Counted from the stretch's first letter, positions 17,289-26,393 are shown. The stretch: DNA of 40,685 nucleotides from Streptomyces sp. SID3343 (GCF_009865215.1 NZ_WWJX01000098.1:1-40685), one strand, 5' to 3'. Notes: generated from the sequence alone by a model not told the origin. Made by a program: numbers and translations.

Positions 17289-17450
17289 TCCGGCCGGGAC
17301 CAAATATGTGCGGACGGCTAAAATGTTCGGTCCATACGGCCTCGAGCATTCGGCGCTTGACGGCCGGTATTTCCGGTCCTCCGACGCCCGGACCGTCGGG
17401 TTCCCATACCGATGAACGAGTGCGGGCAACGTGATGAAGGGGTTCGACCG

Positions 17451-19070
17451 ATGTCGGGGAACATGGACGTGACCGTGGGGGACCTGAAAGGGCTCCCGGA
17501 TGGCGGCGGTCTCTCGCCGGCTCACGTGGAAGGTCTCGTTGCCGGGCTGGTGTTCAATCGGTCGGCGGACGGCACGGTCGTGGAGCGGATCCTGAGCCTG
17601 GATCCGGTTCCGCGGATCGGGGAGTGGTTGACGCGGGTCCCACTGCCCGGGGCGGCCGGGGACGCCGTGGCCGCACACCCGAATCCTCGCGTCCGCGAGT
17701 ACGCGACGAAGAACCCCCATCTGGGCGTCGAGGTGCTGACGCGACTGATGGGGGACACCGACACCGATGTCCGGATCGGCGCGATCCGCGCGTTTCGTGA
17801 ACGCGGCGAGACCTTGCCGGACGGGTGGCCGGAGCGCTTGGCCGATGATCCCGACGCCGGGATCCGCGCACAGGCGGCGGCGCCGGACCTGCCGACGGCG
17901 GTGCGGCTGCGCTTGGCGGCGGATCCCGATCCGCTCGTGCGCAGGTTCGCGATCCTGCGTCCGGGTCTGTGGGAGTACATGGACGCGGGACTGCGGGCGA
18001 GCCTGGCGGCGGATCCGGTCCCGAGGGTGCGTTCGGCTCTGCAACTCGTCCGGCGCGGCGCGTGGTTGCCGCGTTCGCTCACGGACTACGAGGCCGAGAC
18101 CGACGTCCGACGGTCGAGGGGAGCCACCGAGCGTGGCGAACTCGGCCGGGATCTCGCCGAGGCCCTGGTACGCAGCGACGACGTGGAGACGCGCACGCGG
18201 GTGGCGGGCAACCCGCATCTGCCGACCGAACTCGCCCTGGTACTGGGGGAGGACGCCGATGCGGGGGTGCGGTTGGCGGTCTCCGTGCGCCAGGACCTTA
18301 CCGAGGCGCAGCGGGCGGCGATCGATCACCCGACAGGGCCGGGTCGGTTTCTGGCGTTGTCGTGGGTGGCGGAGCAGGCCGAGCGGGACCCGGCGAGCGC
18401 GCGGCGCACGGCCTCGTCGGGTCATGTCCTGTTGCGGCGTGCGACCGCGGGGGTTCGGCGGTTGCCGGCGGATGTGGTGGAGCTCTTGGCTCGGGACGAG
18501 GATTACCAGGTGCGGTACACCTTGGCGCAGGAGTGCGACGACGCCCCGCACAAGTTGATCATCGCCGTGTACGCCGCCGATCGGGACGAGTTCTGGGGCA
18601 TGCTCACCCGGCGGCCGAATTTCGCGCGTCCGGGGTTGGAACGGTTCGCTGAGGACCCCGATTCTCGACTGCGAAACGCCGCGCTGTTCGACCCGGACAT
18701 CGAACCGGGTCTGGTGACCCCCAGTCAAGGAGATGGGCCATTTCCGCAGGTCAGGGGTACTTTATTGCTCGATGTGGCGTTCGTTTTTCGCTATGTCGTG
18801 CCGTTTCGCGCATTGCGTGTGGTCCCCAAATGGTCCCCAGGGCGTGGGAGTTCCGTAGCCCCGAATCTGACCGTGTGCAGCAGACGGAGGACTGTGTCTG
18901 CTGTGGGGGAGTCAGGCACCGCCGAAGCCCGCCCATCCCTGTGCCGGGGTGCAATGCGGCGCGATCGAGTCCATCCATCGGTTCGTTGCGGCATATTGCG
19001 AGTTTGTGCCGCAGCCGTTCGCCAGCACATGGAACCGTATTCGAGGCGGGTGGATGTTCGCTCGGTATGA
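17451..19070 (+). CDS. LRV/HEAT-like repeat protein with foreign C-terminus
   Basis: The open frame gives 539 residues. Residues about 50-430 are short helical repeats with the pattern AADPDPLVRRFAI, AADPVPRVRSALQ, GEDADAGVRLAVS, AEDPDSRLRNAAL, typical of leucine-rich-repeat-variant or HEAT-like proteins in Streptomyces. No N-terminal Fe-S cysteine cluster is visible. The ATG was preferred over one 39 nt upstream because AAGGGG precedes it. After GLVTPSQGDGP (near base 18735) the repeat pattern stops and an unrelated Arg/Val-rich tail follows to the stop, so the native C-terminus is probably lost. A scaffolding or binding role is likely, but its partner is unknown. Confidence 0.7.
   Translation: MSGNMDVTVGDLKGLPDGGGLSPAHVEGLVAGLVFNRSADGTVVERILSLDPVPRIGEWLTRVPLPGAAGDAVAAHPNPRVREYATKNPHLGVEVLTRLMGDTDTDVRIGAIRAFRERGETLPDGWPERLADDPDAGIRAQAAAPDLPTAVRLRLAADPDPLVRRFAILRPGLWEYMDAGLRASLAADPVPRVRSALQLVRRGAWLPRSLTDYEAETDVRRSRGATERGELGRDLAEALVRSDDVETRTRVAGNPHLPTELALVLGEDADAGVRLAVSVRQDLTEAQRAAIDHPTGPGRFLALSWVAEQAERDPASARRTASSGHVLLRRATAGVRRLPADVVELLARDEDYQVRYTLAQECDDAPHKLIIAVYAADRDEFWGMLTRRPNFARPGLERFAEDPDSRLRNAALFDPDIEPGLVTPSQGDGPFPQVRGTLLLDVAFVFRYVVPFRALRVVPKWSPGRGSSVAPNLTVCSRRRTVSAVGESGTAEARPSLCRGAMRRDRVHPSVRCGILRVCAAAVRQHMEPYSRRVDVRSV
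18733..18850. other. Possible integration scar (att-like junction)
   Basis: The repeat gene's similarity ends here. The DNA turns T-richer and contains CCGCAGGTCAGGGG and GTGGTCCCCAAATGGTCCCC. The latter kind of doublet (GGTCCCC..GGTCCCC) is recalled from the region beside tyrosine-integrase genes of actinomycete integrative elements. No tRNA gene or integrase is adjacent, so this is only a suspected scar. Confidence 0.3.
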
Positions 19071-19371
19071 CCACCGGCAGCGCGATGTCGAGCTGGTGAT
19101 GGGTTCGCTGCATGGTGATCCGCGGCAACTCGGGGTGCTCGTCGCCTCCGGGCGCCAGCTGCGTGAGGATCTTGTGACCGGGCTGCGCGAGGTCATCGCG
19201 ACGGGCGTGTGGATGGAGGACTGGCACGTACGGGCGGAGGCTGCGCAGTGGCGCGGCAATCCCCGTTTTCGTCGCTTCCTCTGTTTCCGCTCGGGCGACC
19301 CAGGCAGCACCGCGTCCTCGGTGATGTGGAGAAGGCCGACGGAGAACCGTGAGGTTCTTCGTCGGCGGTGA
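18949..19371 (+). CDS. Hypothetical protein
   Basis: This encodes 140 residues from a GTG start. No family is recognised. The central part, around residues 15-105, is protein-like: FVAAYCEFVPQPFASTWN, MFARYDHRQRDVELVMG, LREDLVTGLREVIATG and VWMEDWHVRAEAAQW, with high third-position GC. The last 30 residues are Arg/Ser/Pro-rich and less convincing. There is no clear ribosome binding site, and the reverse strand has a competing open frame with poorer composition. It lies between the suspected integration scar and the convergent helicase gene, and could be a leftover of an integrated element. Confidence 0.4.
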   Translation: MQCGAIESIHRFVAAYCEFVPQPFASTWNRIRGGWMFARYDHRQRDVELVMGSLHGDPRQLGVLVASGRQLREDLVTGLREVIATGVWMEDWHVRAEAAQWRGNPRFRRFLCFRSGDPGSTASSVMWRRPTENREVLRRR

Positions 19372-19575
19372 GCAACAGGCCGACATGACCGAAGGCTAGA
19401 GGGTCCACGCTCCGGTGAAGAGAAGCGTGGGTGGACGCGGCGACTGGCAACAGGGCAGTGGGTTTTACCCGCAAGAAAGCCGTGTGTGGCACGGCAGACG
19501 ATCAGGATGGTGGCTGGGCACTCGACTGGTGTTGGCCTGACGAGGCAGTCTGCGCGAGTGCCGGGTGCCCGAGCC

Positions 19576-21327
19576 CTATGCCGTCGGTGGGTCGGTCGGT
19601 TCCAGCGGCATGAAGCGTGAGTAGTGAGCCTGGAAGGCGACCGTGACAACTCCGGTTGGGCCGCTGCGTTGCTTTGCCACTTGCAGGTCGGCTTCGCCGG
19701 CGCGCGGCGAAGCTTTGTCGTGGGCATCTTCGCGATGGAGGAGGATGATGACGTCGGCCTCGTCCAGGAGCGAAGGTTCCAGGTCCGACAGACTTGGTGG
19801 GCGCTCGGATCGGGCTGCGGTACCCGCGATCAGGCGGGACACGACAACCACGGGGATCTTGAGGTCACGGGCCAGCTGCTTCAAGGAGCGGGCGAGGGAG
19901 CGTGGCCCGTCGTGGTCGATGTCCGGTGCGACGACGAGTTGCACGCAGTCGACGACAGCCAGGCGCAGGTCGTTGCGGGCCGAGAGCGACTCGCTCCGTT
20001 CGCGGATGTCCTGCATTGAGAGTCGAGGCGAGTCTTCGATGTAGAGGAGAGCGGCCGCCAGTTTGAAGTGGCGGGCAAGTCGTGTCCATTCCTCCTCTCG
20101 GAGACCGCCGGAGCGAAGACGGAAAAGGGGGACTCGCCCCTCTGCGGACAGGAGCCGCATCCGGATCTCGCTGTCTGTCATCTCGCAGGAGAAGAAGACG
20201 CTCGCCAATCCCTGGGCGATCGAACACGAGCGAACGAAGTCGAGTGCCAGGGTGGATTTTCCCATGCTGTGGTCTCCGGCCACGACAACCAGTTGACCGG
20301 GCCGGAGGCTACCGATCACGTAGTCGAGCCGGGGAAACCCGGTCGAGATCCCGCCGGTTGGTATGCCGCGAGAGTTGACGGCCTCGATCTCGTCGAGTGC
20401 GCCTTCCCAGCCGAACTCGCCCTGGTCGGGTTCCTCGCGTTGCTTGAGCAACCGACGCAGACTCATCTCCGTGCTCATGGCGGTGGCCCGCGCATCGACG
20501 TCCGCCTCGACTTCGGAAACATGTTCCCGGTCGACCCGACGTCCCAGAAGCACGAGGTCGCGAAGGAAGGCGCGGTCGACGAGCCGCATCGCGCACAACT
20601 CTGCGATCTCGTTCGCGATGCGAGCCTCCGCGACGAGGCCGTCCAGGTAATCCTGAACCGACTGGTCCGCTTGCACCTGCACACTCTTGTCGAGCCTTGC
20701 GCTGATGGAGGCGGCGTCTGCCGGATCGCCGTTCGCGTACACGTCGAGAATGGTTTCGTAGATCGAGGCGTGCGCCGAGTGGGAGAAGTCCCTCGCTCTC
20801 AGGTGTTCCACGACATCGGCGATGACGTCCTTGTTGAGGAGCATCCCTCCCAGGACCAGCCGTTCATCTCTCGCGTCGCTCCAGGGAACGTCGCTTCGAG
20901 TCTTTTCGGGTGACGCCGACGCCGTTCCGGGGTGCTCGGGGACCGCGCCACCGAGACCCGATGTCCCCTTCTTTGGTGATGGCCTCGCCTGTTGCCAACT
21001 TTCCTCGACGGTCCTGCGGAGGATCTCCGCCTCGCCAGCGGCTGTTCCGTGATTCTGCGCCTCCCCGGCCAGCCACGTGCTCAGTGTTCGTAGCGCGTAG
21101 CCCTTCGGGAAGACGGCCCCGTTGAGGATGCGGCCCAGTGCCGAGGGGTTCAACGTCGAACCCAGGGACGAGTCGTCTCGGATGCCCTTGGCGATCGCTC
21201 GAAGCCCCGGCGGGCCTGCTTCGACGTACAGGCGATGCAGGGCCACGAGGAAGTCGCGACGGGGCCCGGGCGGGACCGTCGTCTCGTCGGGTAGGGCGAC
21301 CCCCAAGGTTCCGCGCCGCCCGGCCAC
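19576..21327 (-). CDS. DnaB-type helicase fused to an N-terminal HTH-like domain
   Basis: This encodes 583 residues. Residues about 22-95 form a helical XRE-like domain (RRDFLVALHRLYVEAGPPG, IAKGIRDDSS, PSALGRILNGAVFPKGYAL) of the kind that heads many actinobacterial conflict proteins. Residues 150-250 resemble the DnaB N-terminal domain (ERLVLGGMLLNKDVIADVVE, DFSHSAHASIYETI). Residues 325-575 are the RecA-like motor with Walker A GDHSMGKST (351-359), FFSCEMT, Walker B LAVVD (Asp460) and QLARDLKIPVVVVSRL. It is not the housekeeping dnaB, given the fused front end and its neighbours. GGGGAG precedes the GTG. It probably acts on DNA in a defence or element-maintenance role; the role is inferred. 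Confidence 0.85.
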   Translation of the reverse strand: MAGRRGTLGVALPDETTVPPGPRRDFLVALHRLYVEAGPPGLRAIAKGIRDDSSLGSTLNPSALGRILNGAVFPKGYALRTLSTWLAGEAQNHGTAAGEAEILRRTVEESWQQARPSPKKGTSGLGGAVPEHPGTASASPEKTRSDVPWSDARDERLVLGGMLLNKDVIADVVEHLRARDFSHSAHASIYETILDVYANGDPADAASISARLDKSVQVQADQSVQDYLDGLVAEARIANEIAELCAMRLVDRAFLRDLVLLGRRVDREHVSEVEADVDARATAMSTEMSLRRLLKQREEPDQGEFGWEGALDEIEAVNSRGIPTGGISTGFPRLDYVIGSLRPGQLVVVAGDHSMGKSTLALDFVRSCSIAQGLASVFFSCEMTDSEIRMRLLSAEGRVPLFRLRSGGLREEEWTRLARHFKLAAALLYIEDSPRLSMQDIRERSESLSARNDLRLAVVDCVQLVVAPDIDHDGPRSLARSLKQLARDLKIPVVVVSRLIAGTAARSERPPSLSDLEPSLLDEADVIILLHREDAHDKASPRAGEADLQVAKQRSGPTGVVTVAFQAHYSRFMPLEPTDPPTA

Positions 21328-21335
21328 CGCATCTC

Positions 21336-21362
21336 CCCACTGTCTCGAAGTGTCCCACTGTC
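21336..21362. repeat. Direct repeat in the divergent promoter region
   Basis: CCCACTGTC occurs at 21336-21344 and again at 21354-21362, 18 bp apart, directly upstream of the helicase start and facing the divergent membrane-peptide gene. A CGAAGT motif follows each copy after a short gap. Repeats at this spacing could be operator half-sites, for example for the HTH-like domain of the helicase protein itself. Confidence 0.4.
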
Positions 21363-21490
21363 AGTTTCCCGAAGTCGACGACGCAGGTCAGGCATTCGCC
21401 GAAATCTCGAACTGTCGCAAGGCGTTCAAGAGCGGAACCCTCGGACAATCGCCCGGGAGGCTTGAGACAACACATTCCAGGGAGGTCGCC

Positions 21491-21643
21491 ATGACACTGC
21501 TCAACAGATTCGGATCGACTGCCGTTCGTCGTCGGGCCTCGCGCCATGGGCGGCATCTCTTCACCGGTGTCGCGCACGGGGCCGCTGCGGCGATCGGGAA
21601 CGCGATCGTTGTCGGGATCATCTGGTGGCTGCGTAACGGGTGA
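21491..21643 (+). CDS. Small single-pass membrane peptide
   Basis: This encodes 50 residues. A GGAGG Shine-Dalgarno lies 5 nt before the ATG. The first 22 residues are basic (AVRRRASRHGRH), and residues about 24-47 form one hydrophobic segment (FTGVAHGAAAAIGNAIVVGI, then IWW) ending in LRNG. The positive-inside rule puts the N-terminus in the cytoplasm. It lies in the 393-base gap between the helicase gene (divergent) and the NACHT-nuclease gene (convergent). Small membrane peptides of this shape serve as toxins or membrane effectors in several defence and TA systems. Whether this is such an effector, or simply a small membrane protein, cannot be decided from sequence. It is too good a gene to be chance. 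Confidence 0.7.
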   Translation: MTLLNRFGSTAVRRRASRHGRHLFTGVAHGAAAAIGNAIVVGIIWWLRNG

Positions 21644-21720
21644 CGACCTGTGCACCCCAGCCCCCGGATCAGCACTTGCCGGGTCCGTCGACTCCCATGT
21701 GATTTGCCGTCGTTGCTCCG

Positions 21721-24700
21721 TCAACGTTCATTGCGAGATGAGCGCTCGATGAACGAGATGTCCAGCACGATCGGGGTCACGTCGACCCCATGTGTGGCGT
21801 TCAGTTCGGCAGCCTGCTGATCCAGGCGGGCTTTCATCGTGGCCGGCCTGTTGGCGCGTGCCCGGTTCAGATTGCGGTCGGAGTCGTCCCAGCCCTTCAA
21901 AGGGAAGTCGCCCACCAGGTAAATCCCGTGGGGTGTGCCGTGGTGGGGCAGGTAGTCGTTGACCAGTTGGTCGTGCATGGCGGTGAACAGGGCTTCGTGC
22001 CAGTTGCCTTTGACCTCGATGACGACGCTGACGGGGGGCATGGTCGTCCTGCCCGGACCGGTGTGCAGAGGGAGGGCCCTGACGATCAAGTCGGCGCGGT
22101 TGCCGGTGCCGTCGCGTTTCCGGTTGATCTGGACTTCTCGGTCGACGACGACCCTGGATCCGGCGAGACGCAGTTCGAGTCCGTGCAGGAGGTAGTCGGA
22201 AAGATCGTTCTCGTGTTTGGGGCGGAACCGGAGTTTGGGTCTGCCGGGGCCGGGTTCCGTTTTGGTGGCGGGGTATTCGTTCCACAATGTGAACGATTGG
22301 GCGAAGCCTGTGGTGAGGTCTTGTTGGATGTCTGCGAGGGTGTCGACCACCAGCGTCACGAGGTCGGCGCCGCTGCGGACGACCCGCCTGCCGGGGTTGC
22401 TGAAGAGAGCGGCCAGTTCTTGCGTGCTCGGGCTGCTCCAGACTTGAGCGCGGTGGGTGTTCTCGGCCGCCACGGCGTGGCTTCGTAGGACGCGTTCGCC
22501 CGGCATCGACCTGGACATCGCATCGAGTGTTCTGACCGTATGTGCGGTCCGGCGCTCGCTCAGGTAGGTCAGTACTCTGTCTCGCCACGTTTGGACCTGG
22601 TCGTCACCCGCGGTGAAGCCGTCGATGAGCAGGGGCGGATCCGTGCTCGGCGGGTGGCGTCGCACCAGGAGTGTCGCCAATTCGACGAGAGCGGTGTCGT
22701 GAAGCCGGGTCTCCAGCGCGAGGTCCCGACGGCCGGCGGCGGCCCGCACGAAGGCGTCGAGGTCGCTCGGGTTCTTCTGCAACATCTGGGAGACGACGAG
22801 CCATGTGTTCGCAGGATCGGCATAGAGCGACGAGAGGATCACGGCGGTGCGGAGGGCGGAGTGTCGGAGAGGTGTGCTTGGCGCGTCGAGGAGCCGTAGA
22901 ACCCAGCTGCGGGTCTCGTGGTTTCCAAGTGCGACGATCTGTTCGAGCACCGCCCGCGTCGTCTCCAACCACGTGCGCGCGACAGTGGCGTCGTCCGGGG
23001 TGGTTGGAGGCGTGACCGTGACTCGTTCGATCAGAGTCGGTAGGAGCGCGAGTATTGCCGCTTCGATGCGTTCGGACCACACGCAGGAGAGAAATCTGGT
23101 CTGCCTGGCATCCTGTGGATCGTCTGATGTTGCGAGAGTCAGAAGAGTGTCCTCAAGTTGCTCCCGAGCGAATTCCCTTGTGCGGACCAGCAAGTGTCTC
23201 TTGCAGTCCGCACTGCCGCCGTCATCCGTGACGTCGACTGCGGTGATCACCGGTGCCCATGTGTGCCAGACGTCGGCGGACAGGCTGTCGAGACCATCTG
23301 GACGCCTTTCGAGGTAGGCAAGGGCCAGGTACCCGGAAACCGCGCACTCGGACCTGACCGTCGTTCCGATCCGGCCGTCCGTCCCGGGGGAGGTTTGCGT
23401 GAGATAGGCGATGGCGGCTTGCTCCAAGAGATCGGGCCACGGCTGTCTCAAGTGCGCGATACCAGGATGATTGCGAAGGTCGTCGCCGAGACCGATGTAG
23501 GAAGCTCCCGTGTTCGGGTCGGTCCTAAGCTTCTCGATCAGGCGCGGGAAGCAGGCGGGGTCACCGTTTGCCGCCGCGGTCAGGTTCTCATTCAGAGATC
23601 GGACGAAGTCTTCGTACTGTGGCCAGGTTTTCTGGCGTTGTCGTTCTCGTCGTGCCCTGCGTGCGGCGAAGGTTCCGTCATCGATGGGAGTGGGTTCGAA
23701 GTAGGGTCCGAATACCGCGTTCCAGACTCGGGTGCCCTGAAGGGGCCACACCAGCTCCCAGGTTTCGATGTCTTCGTGATTCCACGCCGCGCCGATGAGT
23801 GGATGGAGCGTGGCGGCCGTGGCGGGATCCCACTGCGCTTCCATCTCGATGAGCCACATCAAGTCGTCTTGATCGACCAGGCTCCGTCGATTCTCGAAGT
23901 CACGTGGGAGGTCCTCGACGGCGGCTCCGAGAGGCTCCGCATGACGAGGCCAGGACCATCCGTACGCGACATGTCCTCCGTCACCGACCTGCTCGCACAG
24001 ACCCACCAACTCGGTCACCAGGGCCCGCCGCAACTCGCGCGCTTTGCCTGCGGCCGGTGAGCCCGGCGGCACGCACAAGGGAGCGGGGACGGCGAGTTCG
24101 ATGTCATCGTCCCTGAGCAGCGTGAGGATCCATCGTGCGATGTCCGGGATGCGTGTTGCGACGCCGGGGCCGGTCAGCGAACGGTCCACCAGTCGCTGGA
24201 GGACCTCGCGATCCTGGACACGGAGCCCATGCGACTGCTCGCCTGTGGAGGTATGGCCATCTGCCGCGCCCCACGCGGCCACGCGTCCCAGGTCCTCCTC
24301 CCGTAGCCGTCGCGCCAACCCTGCTCGAAAGTCGTAGTAGGCATACGGTGCGCGACTGTTCTTGGCCGGTGCCAAGGCCTGCAGGAGTTCGTCGATCGTC
24401 AAATGATCCGGCCAGAGGATGTCCAGCAACAGACCCCGAAGTTCGTCCAAGGGATCGTCCACTGTGCCCGAAACCACTTCCGCCAGTCGGCTGCGGAACT
24501 CCACGGCCATCGCGTCCGGCGCCCACGCGTGTGCCAGCCGCATGGCCTTGGCGCGCGTGGCCGCGGGCAGATGTGATGCCGCCGCCAAGGCCACCACCGT
24601 CGGCAACAACTCGTCGCCCGCGACTTGGAAGGCGAGAGACAGCGCGAGTTTGCCGACGCGGAAGTCGGGGTTGTCGGGTGCGGGGTCGAAGCTCGGCTCG

Positions 24701-26118
24701 AGCAGCTTCTCCAGGGCGGGCCCGAGGTCGTCCGCCAACCCGACATGGGCCAACGGCCACAAGGCCCTGAACCGGGGCCAGACCTGAAGAACCCCGTCGC
24801 GTTCGCGGGCCAAGGCCGTCCGTGCGAGAACACTCCGATGGGCGGACGATTCGATCAAGTCGGAGTACGGCAACAGCGCCTCGGGATCCGCCTCCAGCAA
24901 CCAGCCCGCCTGCTCTGGGTCCAACGCGATCAACCATGCCGCAGTCTCGCGCAACGCCGGATGGATACCCGGCGTACCGAGTTCTCCCCGTTGTACGAGC
25001 AACGGAAGCAACTGCTTGACTGACATCTTCCGTTCGGTGAGGTACCAAGCAGTCAGATAGGCTGCGTAGCTGTTGTGCACCGGCCTCAGGCGTCCGTCTC
25101 CGCGTCCGCTGAACAGGGCACTGTCGAGCACGCTGTGCAGAAGACGGCTCCCCACCTCGAACTCGCCATCTCCCTCGATCTCGGGAACTCCCCCCGTCAG
25201 GTCGTCGGCCCGCAGATCCCCGTCCTGCTCGTCCGCGGTGTCGTCAAGGACCACGCCGGCGGAGTGGGTGAGAAGCATGTGCGTACATACACGCGCAGCG
25301 ACCATCATCCGGCGCCCGCGACTCTCCCGATGCGCCACGCGGACGCGAACCTCGCCCTGGGCGATCGCCAGGTGGGGGAGTGCATCGGCGTACACATCCG
25401 CGCGACGAGTCGGGAGCCGGTGGGCTCTCGTTGCGTAGATGCGCAGCAACAGATCCAGAGTCAACGGTGACGCAGCCAGAGGCCCCGCTCCCACCCGGCG
25501 GACCTCCGCGAGGAACGCGGGACCGTCGATTTCGCGACTGGCCGCCAAGGCGCATACATCCACCTCTCGGAGAGGCGACAGGGTGTACCGCTTGAGGGGC
25601 CCGAAGACCCCAACCACCGTGTCGGCGATCAGCCCCGGGTATGCGGCACTTCGACAGCCGATGAAGACTCGTCCGGCGGTGCCCCGGACACCGGACAGAT
25701 ACTCCTCGAACCATCCACACATCACCTTGAGACCCGCCGGGCACTCGTCGAGACTATCAAGGAACAAGGACGAGAACTCTGGCGCGCGGAGCGTCCCCGT
25801 CTCCGGGTCGAGGTGAAAGGGGCGGGTCTTGCGCCTGAAGGCGGACTCCTCCCTGATCTGTCCCAAGTCCACATAGAGGGGGCGTTCGTCGGGCGCACCC
25901 TTGCTCTCGGCTCTCACCTTCAGAGCCCGGGTCTTTCCTGCGCCCGGCTCGCCGAGCAGCACACCGGATTGTTCGAATACGGGCTCCAGTGGGAGGAGAC
26001 CGGTGGGAAGCTGATCAAATCCGAACCAGCGATCGATCAAGAACCCGTGTTCGGTGAGAACGTTGTCTTCGTCCTGGATCCTGCAGAACCGCTCGACGGT
26101 CTTCGTAAAATTTCCCAC
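21721..26118 (-). CDS. NACHT/STAND ATPase with C-terminal PD-(D/E)XK nuclease
   Basis: This encodes 1465 residues. The NTPase is N-terminal: Walker A GEPGAGKT (56-63), Walker B LFLDSLDECP with DSLDE (121-125), then FIGCRSAAYPG and a winged-helix-like region to about 400, as in NACHT proteins. Residues about 400-1250 are helical and resemble HEAT-like repeats that could bind a target. The C-terminus carries a nuclease signature: RADLIV (Asp1343), VVIEVKGNW (Glu1368, Lys1370), then QLVNDYL and GIYLVGDF. STAND-nuclease proteins of the Avs type sense phage proteins and then cut DNA; here the nuclease is at the C-terminus instead of the N-terminus. The GTG start directly follows an in-frame TAA, so the N-terminus is fixed, but it has a poor ribosome binding site. 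Confidence 0.88.
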   Translation of the reverse strand: MGNFTKTVERFCRIQDEDNVLTEHGFLIDRWFGFDQLPTGLLPLEPVFEQSGVLLGEPGAGKTRALKVRAESKGAPDERPLYVDLGQIREESAFRRKTRPFHLDPETGTLRAPEFSSLFLDSLDECPAGLKVMCGWFEEYLSGVRGTAGRVFIGCRSAAYPGLIADTVVGVFGPLKRYTLSPLREVDVCALAASREIDGPAFLAEVRRVGAGPLAASPLTLDLLLRIYATRAHRLPTRRADVYADALPHLAIAQGEVRVRVAHRESRGRRMMVAARVCTHMLLTHSAGVVLDDTADEQDGDLRADDLTGGVPEIEGDGEFEVGSRLLHSVLDSALFSGRGDGRLRPVHNSYAAYLTAWYLTERKMSVKQLLPLLVQRGELGTPGIHPALRETAAWLIALDPEQAGWLLEADPEALLPYSDLIESSAHRSVLARTALARERDGVLQVWPRFRALWPLAHVGLADDLGPALEKLLEPSFDPAPDNPDFRVGKLALSLAFQVAGDELLPTVVALAAASHLPAATRAKAMRLAHAWAPDAMAVEFRSRLAEVVSGTVDDPLDELRGLLLDILWPDHLTIDELLQALAPAKNSRAPYAYYDFRAGLARRLREEDLGRVAAWGAADGHTSTGEQSHGLRVQDREVLQRLVDRSLTGPGVATRIPDIARWILTLLRDDDIELAVPAPLCVPPGSPAAGKARELRRALVTELVGLCEQVGDGGHVAYGWSWPRHAEPLGAAVEDLPRDFENRRSLVDQDDLMWLIEMEAQWDPATAATLHPLIGAAWNHEDIETWELVWPLQGTRVWNAVFGPYFEPTPIDDGTFAARRARRERQRQKTWPQYEDFVRSLNENLTAAANGDPACFPRLIEKLRTDPNTGASYIGLGDDLRNHPGIAHLRQPWPDLLEQAAIAYLTQTSPGTDGRIGTTVRSECAVSGYLALAYLERRPDGLDSLSADVWHTWAPVITAVDVTDDGGSADCKRHLLVRTREFAREQLEDTLLTLATSDDPQDARQTRFLSCVWSERIEAAILALLPTLIERVTVTPPTTPDDATVARTWLETTRAVLEQIVALGNHETRSWVLRLLDAPSTPLRHSALRTAVILSSLYADPANTWLVVSQMLQKNPSDLDAFVRAAAGRRDLALETRLHDTALVELATLLVRRHPPSTDPPLLIDGFTAGDDQVQTWRDRVLTYLSERRTAHTVRTLDAMSRSMPGERVLRSHAVAAENTHRAQVWSSPSTQELAALFSNPGRRVVRSGADLVTLVVDTLADIQQDLTTGFAQSFTLWNEYPATKTEPGPGRPKLRFRPKHENDLSDYLLHGLELRLAGSRVVVDREVQINRKRDGTGNRADLIVRALPLHTGPGRTTMPPVSVVIEVKGNWHEALFTAMHDQLVNDYLPHHGTPHGIYLVGDFPLKGWDDSDRNLNRARANRPATMKARLDQQAAELNATHGVDVTPIVLDISFIERSSRNER

Positions 26119-26225
26119 TTACCCATCATGGTCGAATGCCGCCTGTGGTTGGGCGATTGTGCCCATCTCGTTCCTTCCGACAGCGGGCCGCTCTGCGAGG
26201 CTCTGACGCGGGTTGTATCACGGTG

Positions 26226-26243
26226 TGCCGGTTATCACCGGCA
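26226..26243. promoter_or_regulatory. Perfect palindrome in divergent intergenic region
   Basis: TGCCGGT and ACCGGCA pair over 7 bp around TATC, about 110 bp upstream of the NACHT gene start and 150 bp upstream of the DUF4429 gene. A second small palindrome, CTCGC-TGA-GCGAG, lies at 26270-26282. Between two divergent starts these look more like operators than terminators. The binding protein is unknown. Confidence 0.45.
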
Positions 26244-26393
26244 AGCCCGACGAGACTGAAGACCCGTCACTCGCTGAGCGAGGCCTACATCCAAGATCTC
26301 GATTCGGTGTGATGTTTCGTTTTCGAGGCGGATCGCTGGTTTGCCCGCAACACTGAACGTCCCGATGCTCAGTGCACTTTCGAAGGACACCAC

